From contig NZ_FSRH01000019.1 in assembly GCF_900141635.1 (NCBI RefSeq), positions 1 through 45,516 on the forward strand: 45,516 bases of DNA, given 5' to 3'. The notes beneath the pieces were generated by a model. It did no database searches and was not told the DNA's origin. It saw nothing but the letters and a program-made list of their open reading frames with translations. Source of the stretch: Peptoclostridium litorale DSM 5388. GTDB taxonomy: Bacteria; Bacillota; Clostridia; Peptostreptococcales; Peptostreptococcaceae. The stretch's first letter is position 1, and each line of letters begins with the position of its first letter. Positions 1 to 8,896 of the stretch are shown piece by piece. A program made the translations under genes and the position numbers.

Positions 1-277
1 AAACATTATATTTCCCACTTAGTTCTAGTCTGGAATGTTTCCCGGTTATGAACGCTTCGACAATCTCCAATTTAAATTCTTTAGTATATGACGCATTACT
101 GTTGGAGTATTCAAACGCTCTAGCGCCATGATACATATACAACAAGTACCATTTTTTAATAGTAATGCTGCTTGCACCAATACTCTTTGCAAGACTTTTG
201 TAACTTCCTTCTCCAGCTTTATAAGCTTCGCATACTTTTATTTTCTCTTCTTTGCTGAATTTCGGTTTTCTCCCCAT
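1..277 (-). CDS. IS3-family transposase orfA (helix-turn-helix), cut by window edge
   Basis: The first 92 codons are visible; the gene continues past position 1. The protein starts MGRKPKFSKEEK and has two helix-turn-helix-like units: one around residues 8-40 (EAYKAGEGSYKSLAKSIGAS) and one beginning near residue 62 (YTKEFKLEIVEAFITGKHS). This doubled HTH layout is typical of the OrfA DNA-binding subunit of IS3/IS150-type transposases, which binds the element ends; the catalytic DDE subunit would lie outside the window. The ATG at 277 has a good ribosome site, GGAGGT, about 8 bases upstream, and this site lies inside the terminal palindrome. The family call rests on the HTH pattern and the adjacent IS-like end, without a database comparison. 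Whether the element is intact cannot be told from here. Confidence 0.75.
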   Translation of the reverse strand, partial: MGRKPKFSKEEKIKVCEAYKAGEGSYKSLAKSIGASSITIKKWYLLYMYHGARAFEYSNSNASYTKEFKLEIVEAFITGKHSRLELSGKYNV

Positions 278-281
278 AAAA

Positions 282-340
282 ATACCTCCAAGTAGTTTGT
301 CTAATTTTAATTAATTAGACTGTCTACTTTGGAGGTATCA
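282..340. repeat. IS terminal palindrome covering the transposase RBS
   Basis: Arms 282-306 and 313-338 are nearly complementary (25 and 26 bases with a few mismatches) around a 6-base centre. The outer end reads GGAGGTATCA, a TG...CA-type terminus when read inward, so the IS edge is placed near 340. The transposase Shine-Dalgarno lies in the inner arm (284-289) and its complement in the outer arm (331-336). A transcript entering from outside would fold the ribosome site into a stem. Confidence 0.65.
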
Positions 341-815
341 TATCAAAAAAATGATGTGTATTGTAAAAAAATGTATAAAAATGACTATATGGGTTTATGG
401 AAATGTAATATTTATGGTATAATACAATAAAATGGGACTAAAGTCTTTTTTGAAGGGCCAATTATACATACAAAAGAATTATATAAATTTAATATGATTA
501 GTGAGTGCTGAATTTTATACACTGAAATAGTGTGTATAGTATGCATTTTGACATATGATTTTAGTTTAACAGCCTGAAATGGTTTAATTCGATTTACAGT
601 TGAGGAATTTAGTGGAATATTGGTGTTTCTTGGACTTAAATGTATTTTTATGTTTAAAATAGAATTATACGGATAAGAATCAAAAAGATGGAAAAATGCT
701 GATTGATCATAAAGTATATCAGGAAGCGGTGTTTAAAAAATATGGGGAGGAAAAATGATGCTCATTATAAATCTGATATTCAAAATTCATATTATGTTTC
801 AGGGAGAGGCTCATT
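341..815. other. Intergenic region flanking the IS element, no clear gene
   Basis: This AT-rich stretch has no convincing gene. Two items stand out. An imperfect inverted repeat, TATACACT (517-524) against AGTGTGTATA (529-538), could be an operator or hairpin. A 20-codon frame at 696-758 (MLIDHKVYQEAVFKKYGEEK) is open upstream only back to a stop near 665 and has a poor ribosome site, so it may be the tail of a lost gene. Neither can be assigned a function. Confidence 0.4.
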
Positions 816-2459
816 ATGAATATTAGCTTTGATTTCAAAAAAACAATGCGCACTATTATATGTTTTTTAATGGCAATGGTTATTGCTTCAAGCCAGAATG
901 TGGCTTTTGGAGAGCATGCAAAAAAAGATCAAGGAGCCATTGAATTCACAGATAAGGAGCTTGAATGGATCAGAGAGCACAAGGAAAGCAAAATAAGAAT
1001 AGGTGTGGCTCAAGATTATGTTCCTGTAGAGTACATAGATTCGAATGGAATCCAAAGGGGTCTTGGAAGTGGGATGCTGAAAAAAATATCTGAAGAGACG
1101 GGTTTGGAGTTCGAATTGTATTACAATAATGAGAATGAAACCTGGGAAGAAATACTTCAAAGCATGTGGGCTGGGAGAATAGACCTGCTTCCATTGGTTT
1201 CATATACGGAGGAAAGAAGCCGGTATTTGCAATTTTCAAAGCCTTATACAGAATTCACACAAGTCGTAGTGTCCCGAAAGGAAAAAAAGTGTTTCATAAG
1301 CGATTTGTCAAGACTTACAGAGGGAGTTTTTGCAGTTCCAAGAGGATACTGGTTCTTAGACCTAATCAAGTCCCAAAATCCAGCAATTGACATTGTGGAA
1401 GTGAAGAGTATGAAAGAGGCTCTGGAGTATGTTTCAAAGGGCCGTGCAGATTATACGATATGCGAAATACCTGTATATACGTATTACAAGGAGCAGGGGA
1501 TATATGATGGCATCCGCATAGTTGGAGAGTTCAAGGAGAAAAACAAGGCTGCAATGGCTACAAGTAAAGAATTTGAAGGTATGATACCAATAATAAACAA
1601 GGTGATTGAAAACCTGAATTATGATGAGATATATGAAAATGCCCTTGTATTTCCGGTGGACAGCACAAGTGGGGCAAGGCTTAGAATGACAGTGATATTT
1701 TTAAGCATGGCGCTACTGGCGACCTTTTACTTTTTGTACCACACATTTGAAAAGCTTGTTAATGCAAAACAGCAGGCTGAAGAGGCGAGTGATGAAAAGT
1801 CAAAATTCATGTCAGGAATAGCTCATGACCTTAGAACGCCCATAGCAATAATAATGGGATATTCGGAGATGATAAATGGGAAAAAGGCAAAAACTCAAAG
1901 TGACATCGAGCGTTATATATCTAAAATATATGAAAAGGCGGAAGGACTTAGCTCTTTGATAGAGGAAATTTTCATGGCATCAAGGCTTGAAGACAACAGA
2001 TTTGAATTCCAAATGGAAGATACGAGCATAAATGAACTCGTAAGTGACGTGGCAGAGGACCTGGGGTTTAAAGCGGCAGAAAAGGGAATTGAAATTCAGG
2101 TCAAACTTGTTGAAGGAGCAGATGCTGTAAGAAAAGTCGACAGGGTTGAGTTTAGAAGGGCTATTGAAAACATAGTTACAAATGCAATAAAGTATAGCGA
2201 AGAAGGAGATGTTATCCAAATCAGAACTATCAAACGGAGCGATGGAAGAATACTAATACATGTAAAGGATGAAGGGCTGGGAATAAGCGAGATAGACATT
2301 GGGCATATATTTGAAAGATATTATAGAGGGGAGAACCGAAATAGTGAATCTGTAGGGCTTGGGCTTTACATAACAAAAGAGATAATACAAAGGCATGGGG
2401 GAGACATATGGGTTGAGAGTAAATGCGGCATAGGGAGCATTTTCTATGTGGCTATTTAA
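816..2459 (+). CDS. Membrane sensor histidine kinase with family-3 solute-binding sensor domain
   Basis: This 547-residue orphan two-component sensor is anchored in the membrane. An N-terminal signal or anchor segment (about 10-32) leads to a family-3 solute-binding (amino-acid-binding-like) domain at about 48-280, which should sit outside the membrane. A transmembrane helix follows at about 291-311, then HisKA with the phospho-acceptor His337 in GIAHDLRTP, and an ATPase domain with N-box Asn456, G1 box DEGLGIS (485-491) and G2 box VGLGLYI (513-519). The ATG is preceded by GGGAGAGG. BvgS/EvgS are known kinases with the same sensor fold. The ligand is unknown; an amino acid or similar small solute is inference. 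No response regulator is in the window, so the partner must be encoded elsewhere. A second kinase with the same sensor architecture starts at 4014. Confidence 0.9.
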   Translation: MNISFDFKKTMRTIICFLMAMVIASSQNVAFGEHAKKDQGAIEFTDKELEWIREHKESKIRIGVAQDYVPVEYIDSNGIQRGLGSGMLKKISEETGLEFELYYNNENETWEEILQSMWAGRIDLLPLVSYTEERSRYLQFSKPYTEFTQVVVSRKEKKCFISDLSRLTEGVFAVPRGYWFLDLIKSQNPAIDIVEVKSMKEALEYVSKGRADYTICEIPVYTYYKEQGIYDGIRIVGEFKEKNKAAMATSKEFEGMIPIINKVIENLNYDEIYENALVFPVDSTSGARLRMTVIFLSMALLATFYFLYHTFEKLVNAKQQAEEASDEKSKFMSGIAHDLRTPIAIIMGYSEMINGKKAKTQSDIERYISKIYEKAEGLSSLIEEIFMASRLEDNRFEFQMEDTSINELVSDVAEDLGFKAAEKGIEIQVKLVEGADAVRKVDRVEFRRAIENIVTNAIKYSEEGDVIQIRTIKRSDGRILIHVKDEGLGISEIDIGHIFERYYRGENRNSESVGLGLYITKEIIQRHGGDIWVESKCGIGSIFYVAI

Positions 2460-2465
2460 TATTTT

Positions 2466-2489
2466 AAAGACGGGGAAACCCGTCTTTTT
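2466..2489 (+). terminator. Rho-independent terminator after first sensor kinase
   Basis: A perfect 9-bp stem (AAAGACGGG at 2466-2474 and CCCGTCTTT at 2479-2487) with a 4-base loop runs into a T tract, just after the kinase stop. Confidence 0.85.
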
Positions 2490-2544
2490 AAGTTGAATAA
2501 GATGGTATAATGAATAAGTGAAATTCAAAACAGGGAGGATACAT

Positions 2545-3417
2545 ATGAAGCTTAACACAAAGTGCATTGTCTGCAACATACAGCAGGCAATCAGAATAGC
2601 AGAATTTTTGGATGTGGACGATAAAAACAGGGAAAACATAATGAGGAAAGTACTTGGGTATCTAAGAGATGCCGACTACGGTCTTTCAAACCCTCAGATT
2701 ATGAAGGGGACTTGGGACATAATAGTAGAGGAACTTGGGAATGACAATCCATACAAGGATATAAAGAGGTTTTATAATGAAGAAATGCTGATGATGTACA
2801 ATGAGCTTATGGGGATAGTGAAAAGTTCAAAAGACAGCTTCCAGACAGGCCTGAAAATGGCTATAACGGGGAATCTTATAGATTTTGGGCCGAGCCACAA
2901 ATTCGATAGGGACATACTTATTGAAATGATAAACAATTTGGATTCACAAAATATGGTTGTGGACGACAGCAAAAAGCTTAAGGACATGCTTGCAGATTCT
3001 CATACTCTGCTTTATATAGGAGACAACTGCGGGGAGATAGTGCTCGACAAGGTGTTCATTGAGCAGATAAAGAGCGAATTTCCAAAGCTTGATATATATT
3101 TTGGAGTCAGGGGAAAGGCCATAATAAACGACGTGACTTTAGAGGACGCAAAAATGGTTAAAATGGAAGAGGTTGCAAGCATAATAGAGAGCGAGGACGG
3201 CACCCCGGGAACCATACTCGAAAATACGGGGGAACGCTTTCAAAAGATGTTTGAAAGTGCGGATGTGATAATAGCAAAGGGCCAGGGCAACTATGAGAGC
3301 CTGAGCGATGTCAAAAGAGAAGGACTGTTCTTCCTGTTCATGGCGAAATGCCCGGTTGTGGCAGGATATGCGGGCGTGGACGAGATGAGCATACTGTGCA
3401 TGGAAAATGCAAAGTAA
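2545..3417 (+). CDS. DUF89/ARMT1-like family protein (putative damage-control phosphatase)
   Basis: The 290-residue protein begins MKLNTKCIVCNIQQA, with the N-terminal CxxC typical of the bacterial/archaeal DUF89 subfamily. Other family marks are YIGDNCGEIVLD (metal-binding Asp-Asn region), VRGKAIINDVTLEDA, and VIIAKGQGNYESL followed by LFFLFMAKCPVVA. DUF89 enzymes are metal-dependent phosphatases proposed to remove damaged or harmful phosphometabolites; the substrate here cannot be read from the sequence. The ATG at 2545 was chosen because GGGAGG lies 5 bases upstream; an in-frame GTG at 2518 has no such site. The gene is 86 bases downstream of the kinase, beyond a terminator, and 48 bases before a Nudix hydrolase. 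The two together could form a small metabolite-cleaning unit, but that is inference. Confidence 0.85.
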   Translation: MKLNTKCIVCNIQQAIRIAEFLDVDDKNRENIMRKVLGYLRDADYGLSNPQIMKGTWDIIVEELGNDNPYKDIKRFYNEEMLMMYNELMGIVKSSKDSFQTGLKMAITGNLIDFGPSHKFDRDILIEMINNLDSQNMVVDDSKKLKDMLADSHTLLYIGDNCGEIVLDKVFIEQIKSEFPKLDIYFGVRGKAIINDVTLEDAKMVKMEEVASIIESEDGTPGTILENTGERFQKMFESADVIIAKGQGNYESLSDVKREGLFFLFMAKCPVVAGYAGVDEMSILCMENAK

Positions 3418-3465
3418 AAAGACAACATAAAAGTGTCATATTAAAAATGCCAAAGGGGATATGTT

Positions 3466-3891
3466 ATGGACATGAAATTTCACAGCCTGGATGACAAAGA
3501 GGCTGATGGAAAGGAACTTATAATTGCTATAATAGGAGCTGTATACAAGGGAAAGTGGATATTTGTGAGACACGGAGAAAGGGATACCTGGGAGATTCCG
3601 GCCGGACACAGGGAAAAAGAAGAGGACATAGACTCTGCGGCGGCAAGAGAACTGTTTGAAGAGACTGGAGCTTTGGAGTTTGAAATCACTCCGGTTTGCA
3701 TATACTCCATGAAAGAGGACGGAATAAGGTCTTTCGGAAAGATTTTTTATGCACAGGTCGAAAGGCTTGGAAAGCTTCCGGATTTTGAGATAGACGAAAT
3801 AGCGTTGTTTGCCGACTTGCCCGAAAACCTCACATATCCGGTGCAAAGGCAGATATTCAAAAGGCTTGCCGAGGCGAGAAAAAGCATATGA
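3466..3891 (+). CDS. Nudix hydrolase
   Basis: This 141-residue soluble protein carries a perfect Nudix box, G-x5-E-x7-REL-x-EETGA, from Gly47 to Ala69. The glutamates (Glu53, Glu62, Glu65, Glu66) bind the divalent metal used to cleave a nucleoside diphosphate linked to another group. The length and the pattern around the box (DTWEIPAGHRE) resemble MutT/ADP-ribose-type members, but the substrate is not predictable. The ATG is preceded by AAAGGGG. It follows the DUF89 gene on the same strand with no obvious terminator in the 48-base gap, so co-transcription is likely. Confidence 0.92.
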   Translation: MDMKFHSLDDKEADGKELIIAIIGAVYKGKWIFVRHGERDTWEIPAGHREKEEDIDSAAARELFEETGALEFEITPVCIYSMKEDGIRSFGKIFYAQVERLGKLPDFEIDEIALFADLPENLTYPVQRQIFKRLAEARKSI

Positions 3892-4013
3892 TAGTATGCT
3901 CCAAATATCATATAGCATACATAGAAAGTCCGCCGTACAAAAATGGATGGTTTAAATGTAATTCATATTAAAGATTGAACAGAGGGAATAAAGGATGGGA
4001 GGATATATTTCAT

Positions 4014-6128
4014 ATGTACTCTAACTCAGGGGGATTAAGGAATAAAATATTGGGAATGCTGCTTGCTTTAAGCATTTCTATCATGATTGGACTTGGTTAC
4101 ATATCAAGTGCCGAATTTAAAAAGCCTAAGCAGCTGAAAATTGTAGCTGTAAGTGAGTGGAGGCCCTATAGCTATGTCGATGAAAAGGGCAGGCTGAAGG
4201 GAGTCCTTATAGACTACTGGAATTCATGGGGGAATGTAAGCAATGTCGAAGTGGTTTTTGATGTCAAAGACTCGTGGACGGCGGGACTGAATGCCTTGAA
4301 AAAGGGTGAAGGGGATGTCTTTGTAGGACTTTTTTATAATGATGATAGAAACGAGTATATGGATTTTTCATCTCCCATAATTGAACTTATGACAGGAATA
4401 TATGTTAGGGACAGTGTAGATGCATTTGACATTAAGGATTTGAAGGATATAGGAGTGGGAGTGACCAAGAGCAATTATGCAAGGGAGTACATGGAAAAAA
4501 ACTATCCGGAAGTAAACTTGTACATATATGATAATCTTGACAGTGTCATGGAGGCTGCTGATTCAGGAGTCATAGATGCAGTATGTATAGATTACCACAA
4601 CAATTTTAGGGAGATATCATTTTATTATCCTGAACTAAAAAATTTCAATCTGCTTCAGACCCTATACACTCAGCCTTTAAGGGCAGGGGTCCAAAAAGGA
4701 GAAAAGGAGCTTTTGGAGTTTATAAATGAGAGAATGAATAGGATGTCTCCGTCGCAAAAATCAGACATATATTCAAATTGGGAATATGTAGCGATATATT
4801 TTACAAAGGACAAACTGCAAAAGACAATAATGGGCATATGTGTTGCTGTAATTCTGATTCTCTTTGTGAATACATTGTTTCTCAGGAAGAGGATTGAAGC
4901 CGGAGTGAAAAGGCTTGCAGACAGTGAGGAAAGCTATAAAAAGCTTGTGCAGCTTTGCCCAGACGGGATTTTTGTACAAAAAAATGGGAAGATAGCATAT
5001 ATCAACAATGCCGCGCTGGACATAATAGGCCACACAAGCTACAGCAGCATCAAGGGAAGGCGGATTTCGGATTTCATAAGACCATCTTCGCGCAACAGCA
5101 TGGAAAGCAAGATTAAAGCGATTAGAGAGCTGGACTCAGCGGTGCTTACAATTGAAGAAAAGCTCATTAGAAAAAGCGGGAATTTTGTGGACGTAGAGAT
5201 GTCTGTAAGCCCCATGACTTACAAGGGAAGCCCGTCGGAGCTTATAATGATAAGGGACGTTTCGCAAAGAAATGAAAGGGAGCAGGAAAAACAAAGGGTG
5301 CTAAGGGAAAAGCTCAGATATGAAAGGCTTAAAACCGAGTTTTTTGCAAATATATCCCATGAATTAAGAACCCCTCTCAATATACTTCTGGGAGCAATTC
5401 AGCTGATGGACAGGGATTTTTCGAAAAATGGAGCCGACTGGAGCCAGTGCAAATATTACAGCAGGTATTCAAAGCTGCTTACGCAAAACTGCTACAGATT
5501 GATAAGGCTTGTGAACAATCTCATAGATACAACTAAAATAGACTTGGGATTTTTAAATATGAATTTTAAAAACCGCAATATAGTTCAGGTGGTAGAGGAC
5601 ATAACAATGTCCGTAGTGGGATACATAAAAGAAAAGGGAATAAACATAATATTTGATACGGATGTCGAGGAAAAAATAATTTCATGTGATGCCGATAATA
5701 TTGAAAGAGTCATGCTAAATCTTCTGTCGAATTCCATAAAATTCACGCCTTCAGGGGGAGGTATATTTGTAAATGTATATGACAGGGGCGAGAGTGTACA
5801 GGTGTCAGTAAGGGATACCGGAATAGGAATACCGGAAGAAGAACAGCCTTACATATTTGAAAGATTCAGGCAGGTTCACCCACTCTTAAATAGAAAGAGT
5901 GAGGGAAGCGGTATAGGGCTGTCACTTGTAAAGTCGATAGTGGAAGCACATAATGGAAATATAAGCCTTAAGAGCAAAGAGGGAGAGGGTAGTGAATTCA
6001 TAATAGAAATGCCGGCAGTGGGAAGCGGAGAGGAAGATATTTCTTTTGCCGAAGGCGTTTCAGATATTCATGAAAAGGTTGAAAAGATAAACATAGAGTT
6101 TTCCGACATATATTCACATGCGGAATAA
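4014..6128 (+). CDS. Membrane histidine kinase with family-3 solute-binding sensor and PAS domain
   Basis: This 704-residue sensor kinase has an N-terminal membrane anchor (about 12-31), an extracellular family-3 solute-binding domain (about 40-262, starting QLKIVAVSEWRPYSY), a transmembrane helix (about 270-290), and a PAS domain (about 304-420). HisKA follows, with His449 in NISHELRTP, and an ATPase domain with NLLSNSIKFTP, DTGIGIP and SEGSGIGLSL. The ATG at 4014 is supported by GGGAGG at 3997-4002; an in-frame TTG at 3975 lacks a site. It should autophosphorylate in response to a periplasm-side ligand, with the PAS as a second input; both signals are unknown. The sensor fold matches that of the kinase at 816, though the sequences have diverged and that kinase has no PAS. 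No response regulator is adjacent. Confidence 0.9.
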   Translation: MYSNSGGLRNKILGMLLALSISIMIGLGYISSAEFKKPKQLKIVAVSEWRPYSYVDEKGRLKGVLIDYWNSWGNVSNVEVVFDVKDSWTAGLNALKKGEGDVFVGLFYNDDRNEYMDFSSPIIELMTGIYVRDSVDAFDIKDLKDIGVGVTKSNYAREYMEKNYPEVNLYIYDNLDSVMEAADSGVIDAVCIDYHNNFREISFYYPELKNFNLLQTLYTQPLRAGVQKGEKELLEFINERMNRMSPSQKSDIYSNWEYVAIYFTKDKLQKTIMGICVAVILILFVNTLFLRKRIEAGVKRLADSEESYKKLVQLCPDGIFVQKNGKIAYINNAALDIIGHTSYSSIKGRRISDFIRPSSRNSMESKIKAIRELDSAVLTIEEKLIRKSGNFVDVEMSVSPMTYKGSPSELIMIRDVSQRNEREQEKQRVLREKLRYERLKTEFFANISHELRTPLNILLGAIQLMDRDFSKNGADWSQCKYYSRYSKLLTQNCYRLIRLVNNLIDTTKIDLGFLNMNFKNRNIVQVVEDITMSVVGYIKEKGINIIFDTDVEEKIISCDADNIERVMLNLLSNSIKFTPSGGGIFVNVYDRGESVQVSVRDTGIGIPEEEQPYIFERFRQVHPLLNRKSEGSGIGLSLVKSIVEAHNGNISLKSKEGEGSEFIIEMPAVGSGEEDISFAEGVSDIHEKVEKINIEFSDIYSHAE

Positions 6129-6141
6129 AGTCATCATGGGC

Positions 6142-6170
6142 TTGCATAAAAGAAATTAATGAGATATAAT
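6142..6170 (+). promoter_or_regulatory. Sigma-A promoter of the thiamine operon
   Basis: TTGCAT (6142-6147), a 17-base spacer and a perfect TATAAT (6165-6170) lie about 30 bases before the TPP aptamer. Confidence 0.8.
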
Positions 6171-6199
6171 GAGGTGAAAAAACACACATATAATGGAAA

Positions 6200-6300
6200 A
6201 GCATGTGGGAGCTGTGTAAACGGCTGAGAAAGAGGATGTATCTTCTGACCAATCGACCTGATCTGGATAATGCCAGCGTAGGGAATATGTAAACTTTGTA
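6200..6300 (+). ncRNA. TPP riboswitch (THI element) aptamer
   Basis: The conserved cores of the thiamine pyrophosphate aptamer are present in order: GGGAGC, GGCTGAGA (about 6222-6229), ACC, then ACCTGATCTGGATAATGCCA (6256-6275) and GCGTAGGGAA (6276-6285). Bound TPP should favour the terminator at 6305 and shut off thiM and thiE-thiD. Outer P1 pairing is short, so the exact ends are approximate. Confidence 0.97.
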
Positions 6301-6304
6301 TTTC

Positions 6305-6335
6305 AGCGTGCGCTAGTATAGTCGTGCGCTTTTTT
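6305..6335 (+). terminator. Riboswitch expression-platform terminator
   Basis: AGCGTGCG (6305-6312) pairs with CGTGCGCT (6323-6330), including two G-U pairs, and a T run follows. It is about 20 bases after the TPP aptamer and roughly 100 bases before thiM, the position expected for a TPP-controlled transcription switch. The anti-terminator pairing was not worked out. Confidence 0.8.
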
Positions 6336-6432
6336 AATGCATAAATTTGCGAGTCGGAAGAAGTGCTTTAAAATATTTTTTCAAAGGAACTTGAAATAAG
6401 AGACTTTAATAAAAGGGAAAGAGGGAAATATT

Positions 6433-7257
6433 ATGTTTGAAAAACTTATGGAAAATCTAAAAAAGAATCCGCCTCTTGTACACAACATCACAAACTATGT
6501 GACTGTTAACGACTGCGCGAACATAGTGCTTGCTGCTGGAGGGTCTCCGCTTATGGCTGATGACATAGAAGAGGTTGAAGACATTGTTTCAATAAGCAGC
6601 GCGCTTTATATAAACGTAGGCACTCTCAACTCAAGGACTGTCGACTCCATGGTCAAGGCCGGCAAAAAGGCGAATGAGCTGGGGCTGCCTGTAGTTTTAG
6701 ACCCTGTAGGCATGGGAGCTTCAAGGCTCAGAAATGAATCCGTAAACAGGCTCATTCAGGAAGTGCAGTTTTCGGTCATAAAGGGCAACATGTCGGAAAT
6801 AAAGGCCCTTAATACAAGCTGCAAGAATTCAGGGGGCGTGGATGCTCAGGAAGAAGACATCATAGTGGATGAAAACATAGAAGAGTCCGTTGAATTCGCA
6901 AAAAAGGTGGCCCGAAAATTTGACTGCGTAATAGCGGCTACAGGAGCGATTGACATAGTCACAGACGGCAAGAGGGTTTCGATAATAAGAAACGGGCATC
7001 CGATGATGTCGAGGATCACAGGGACGGGATGCATGAGCGGCAGTGTGATTGGAACGTACTGCGGATCGAACAAAGATAATATTTATGAAGCAACTGCAAT
7101 GGCAGCGGCTGCAATGGGGATTTGCGGCGAGATTGCATATGAAAAGGTGGAAAGGATGTCAGAAGGAACTGGAAGCTTCAGAAGATACCTTATTGACGCA
7201 GTCAGCCTTATGGACTACAAGACTTTGAAAGAAGGTGCCAGTATTGAAACTAGATAG
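6433..7257 (+). CDS. thiM: Hydroxyethylthiazole kinase ThiM
   Basis: ThiM phosphorylates 4-methyl-5-(2-hydroxyethyl)thiazole with ATP, salvaging the thiazole half of thiamine in the cytoplasm. The 274 residues match the usual length. Recognisable motifs are PLVHNITNYVTVNDCAN near the N-terminus, GGSPLMADD, VLDPVGMGAS, and the anion-hole motif TGTGCMSGSVIG near residue 197. The ATG is preceded by GAGGGA. The gene follows the TPP riboswitch and overlaps the next gene, which supplies the following steps, so thiazole and pyrimidine moieties are recycled by one operon. No thiC or thiG is in the window, consistent with salvage rather than full synthesis at this locus. Confidence 0.97.
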   Translation: MFEKLMENLKKNPPLVHNITNYVTVNDCANIVLAAGGSPLMADDIEEVEDIVSISSALYINVGTLNSRTVDSMVKAGKKANELGLPVVLDPVGMGASRLRNESVNRLIQEVQFSVIKGNMSEIKALNTSCKNSGGVDAQEEDIIVDENIEESVEFAKKVARKFDCVIAATGAIDIVTDGKRVSIIRNGHPMMSRITGTGCMSGSVIGTYCGSNKDNIYEATAMAAAAMGICGEIAYEKVERMSEGTGSFRRYLIDAVSLMDYKTLKEGASIETR

Positions 7258-8680
7258 AAAATCACTCCAGCTTTACCTTGTTACGGACAGGAGCTGGACT
7301 GGAGATGAAAGCCTTGCGAGCCAAGTGGAGAGGAGTCTTGAAAACGGAACTACGTTTTTACAGCTCAGGGAAAAAAATATTGAAAAGGATGAATTCTTGA
7401 GAAGCGCAATTGAAATGAAGTCTCTGGCTCAAAAGTATAGTGTTCCATTTGTAATCAATGACGATGTTGAAATCGCAAAAAAGAGTGATGCGGACGGAGT
7501 TCATATAGGGCAGGGAGATATGCCGGCAGAAGAGGCGAGAAAGCTCATAGGGCCTGAAAAGATACTTGGCGTGTCAGTTAGGACTGTGGAGGAGGCGCTA
7601 GACGCACAAAGAAGCGGCGCTGACTATATAGGAGTAGGTGCGGTATTTACTACTGACACCAAAAAAGATGCATCGGGAGTCAGCATATCCATGTTAAGCG
7701 ATATATGCAGGGCTGTTGACATACCCGTTGTTGCCATCGGAGGAATAACAAAGGACAACATATCGAAGCTTAATGGAAGCGGAATAGACGGAGTTGCTCT
7801 CATATCTGCGATACTTGCACAAGATGACATTGAAGGCGCTACAAGAGGTCTGAGGACACTGTGCGAAGGGCTCAAGACAGACGTGAAAAAAGTGCTTACA
7901 ATAGCAGGCTCGGACTGCAGCGGAGGAGCCGGCATACAGGCGGACCTTAAGACGATAGCCTCCCACAAATGCTACGGCATGAGCGTGATAACAGCTTTGA
8001 CTGCGCAAAATACAACAGGGGTGTACGGCGTTCAGGCGTGCAGCAGCGATTTTGTCAAAAACCAGATGGACTGCGTGTTCAGCGATATTTTCCCGGATGC
8101 CGTTAAAATAGGAATGGTGTCTTCTGTTGAAATAATAGAGGCGATAGCCGAAAAGCTAAAGGAGTACGGCCCTAAAAACGTGGTAATAGACCCTGTAATG
8201 GTTGCGACAAGCGGAGGTAAATTGCTTGACGACAATGCAATAGACAAGCTGCTCAATGTGCTTATTCCGCTGGGCACGTTGATAACACCAAATTTATTCG
8301 AGGCAGAGATACTCTGCGGATTTGAAATATCAAATGCGCAGGACATGATAAATGCGGCACAAAAGATAGCCCAAAAGTACAGCGGCAACATACTGATAAA
8401 GGGTGGACACCTTGAGGACAGTGCAAATGACCTTCTTTGGACGGGTGGAAAGGCCATATGGCTTGAAGGAGAAAAGATAGACAATCCAAACACCCATGGA
8501 ACGGGATGCACCCTTTCGTCTGCAATTGCAAGCAATCTGGCAAAGGGGTTTGGCATGGAGGAGAGCGTGAGAAATGCCAAAGGGTATATAACCGGGGCAC
8601 TTAAAGACCAGATGGACATTGGAAAAGGCAGCGGGCCTTTGAATCACTGCTATAATTTGAAAACAGCCGGTGGACAGTAG
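7244..8680 (+). CDS. thiE-thiD: Fused thiamine-phosphate synthase / HMP(-P) kinase (ThiE-ThiD)
   Basis: One polypeptide of about 478 residues joins two enzymes. The N-terminal half (about 1-205) is ThiE, which couples HMP-PP and thiazole phosphate into thiamine phosphate: LYLVTDR, FLQLREKN, FVINDDVEIAKKSDADGVHIGQ, YIGVGAVF, VVAIGGI. The C-terminal half (about 213-478) is ThiD, which phosphorylates HMP and HMP-P: VLTIAGSDCSGGAGIQADLK, VVIDPVMVATSGG, HGTGCTLSSAIA. The fusion lets ThiD product pass straight to ThiE. The TTG at 7244 is chosen because GAAGG lies 8 bases upstream; a GTG at 7235 is also in frame. It overlaps thiM by 14 bases, suggesting translational coupling. Both halves appear intact. 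Confidence 0.95.
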   Translation: MKLDRKSLQLYLVTDRSWTGDESLASQVERSLENGTTFLQLREKNIEKDEFLRSAIEMKSLAQKYSVPFVINDDVEIAKKSDADGVHIGQGDMPAEEARKLIGPEKILGVSVRTVEEALDAQRSGADYIGVGAVFTTDTKKDASGVSISMLSDICRAVDIPVVAIGGITKDNISKLNGSGIDGVALISAILAQDDIEGATRGLRTLCEGLKTDVKKVLTIAGSDCSGGAGIQADLKTIASHKCYGMSVITALTAQNTTGVYGVQACSSDFVKNQMDCVFSDIFPDAVKIGMVSSVEIIEAIAEKLKEYGPKNVVIDPVMVATSGGKLLDDNAIDKLLNVLIPLGTLITPNLFEAEILCGFEISNAQDMINAAQKIAQKYSGNILIKGGHLEDSANDLLWTGGKAIWLEGEKIDNPNTHGTGCTLSSAIASNLAKGFGMEESVRNAKGYITGALKDQMDIGKGSGPLNHCYNLKTAGGQ

Positions 8681-8806
8681 ACTGCATTGATCAGGAAAAA
8701 GAGCTTTTGAAATGGGTCTGCTATAATAAATCAAGTGGATTTTGAAATGGCATAGTGCCTTAGTATTTATTTGAATTAGACTAATAATTATTATAAAAAG
8801 TAAAAG

Positions 8807-8847
8807 CCTTGCATGTGATAAGTTTTTAGTTATCATGCAGGGTTTTT
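8807..8847 (+). terminator. Terminator downstream of the thiamine operon
   Basis: A stem of about 12 bp (CCTTGCATGTGATAA at 8807-8821 against TTATCATGCAGG at 8830-8841, with small bulges) is followed by five T residues. Confidence 0.75.
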
Positions 8848-8896
8848 ATTTGGCATTGATGATTTTGAATAAATCATAGCATATTTAATTTTTTTT

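Noticed and set aside
696-758. Small peptide gene MLIDHKVYQEAVFKKYGEEK
   Set aside because: Poor ribosome site and no family match; kept only as a possible remnant in the intergenic note.
8032-8619. Minus-strand open frame inside the ThiD part
   Set aside because: It is the antisense of a fully conserved enzyme and has no family resemblance.
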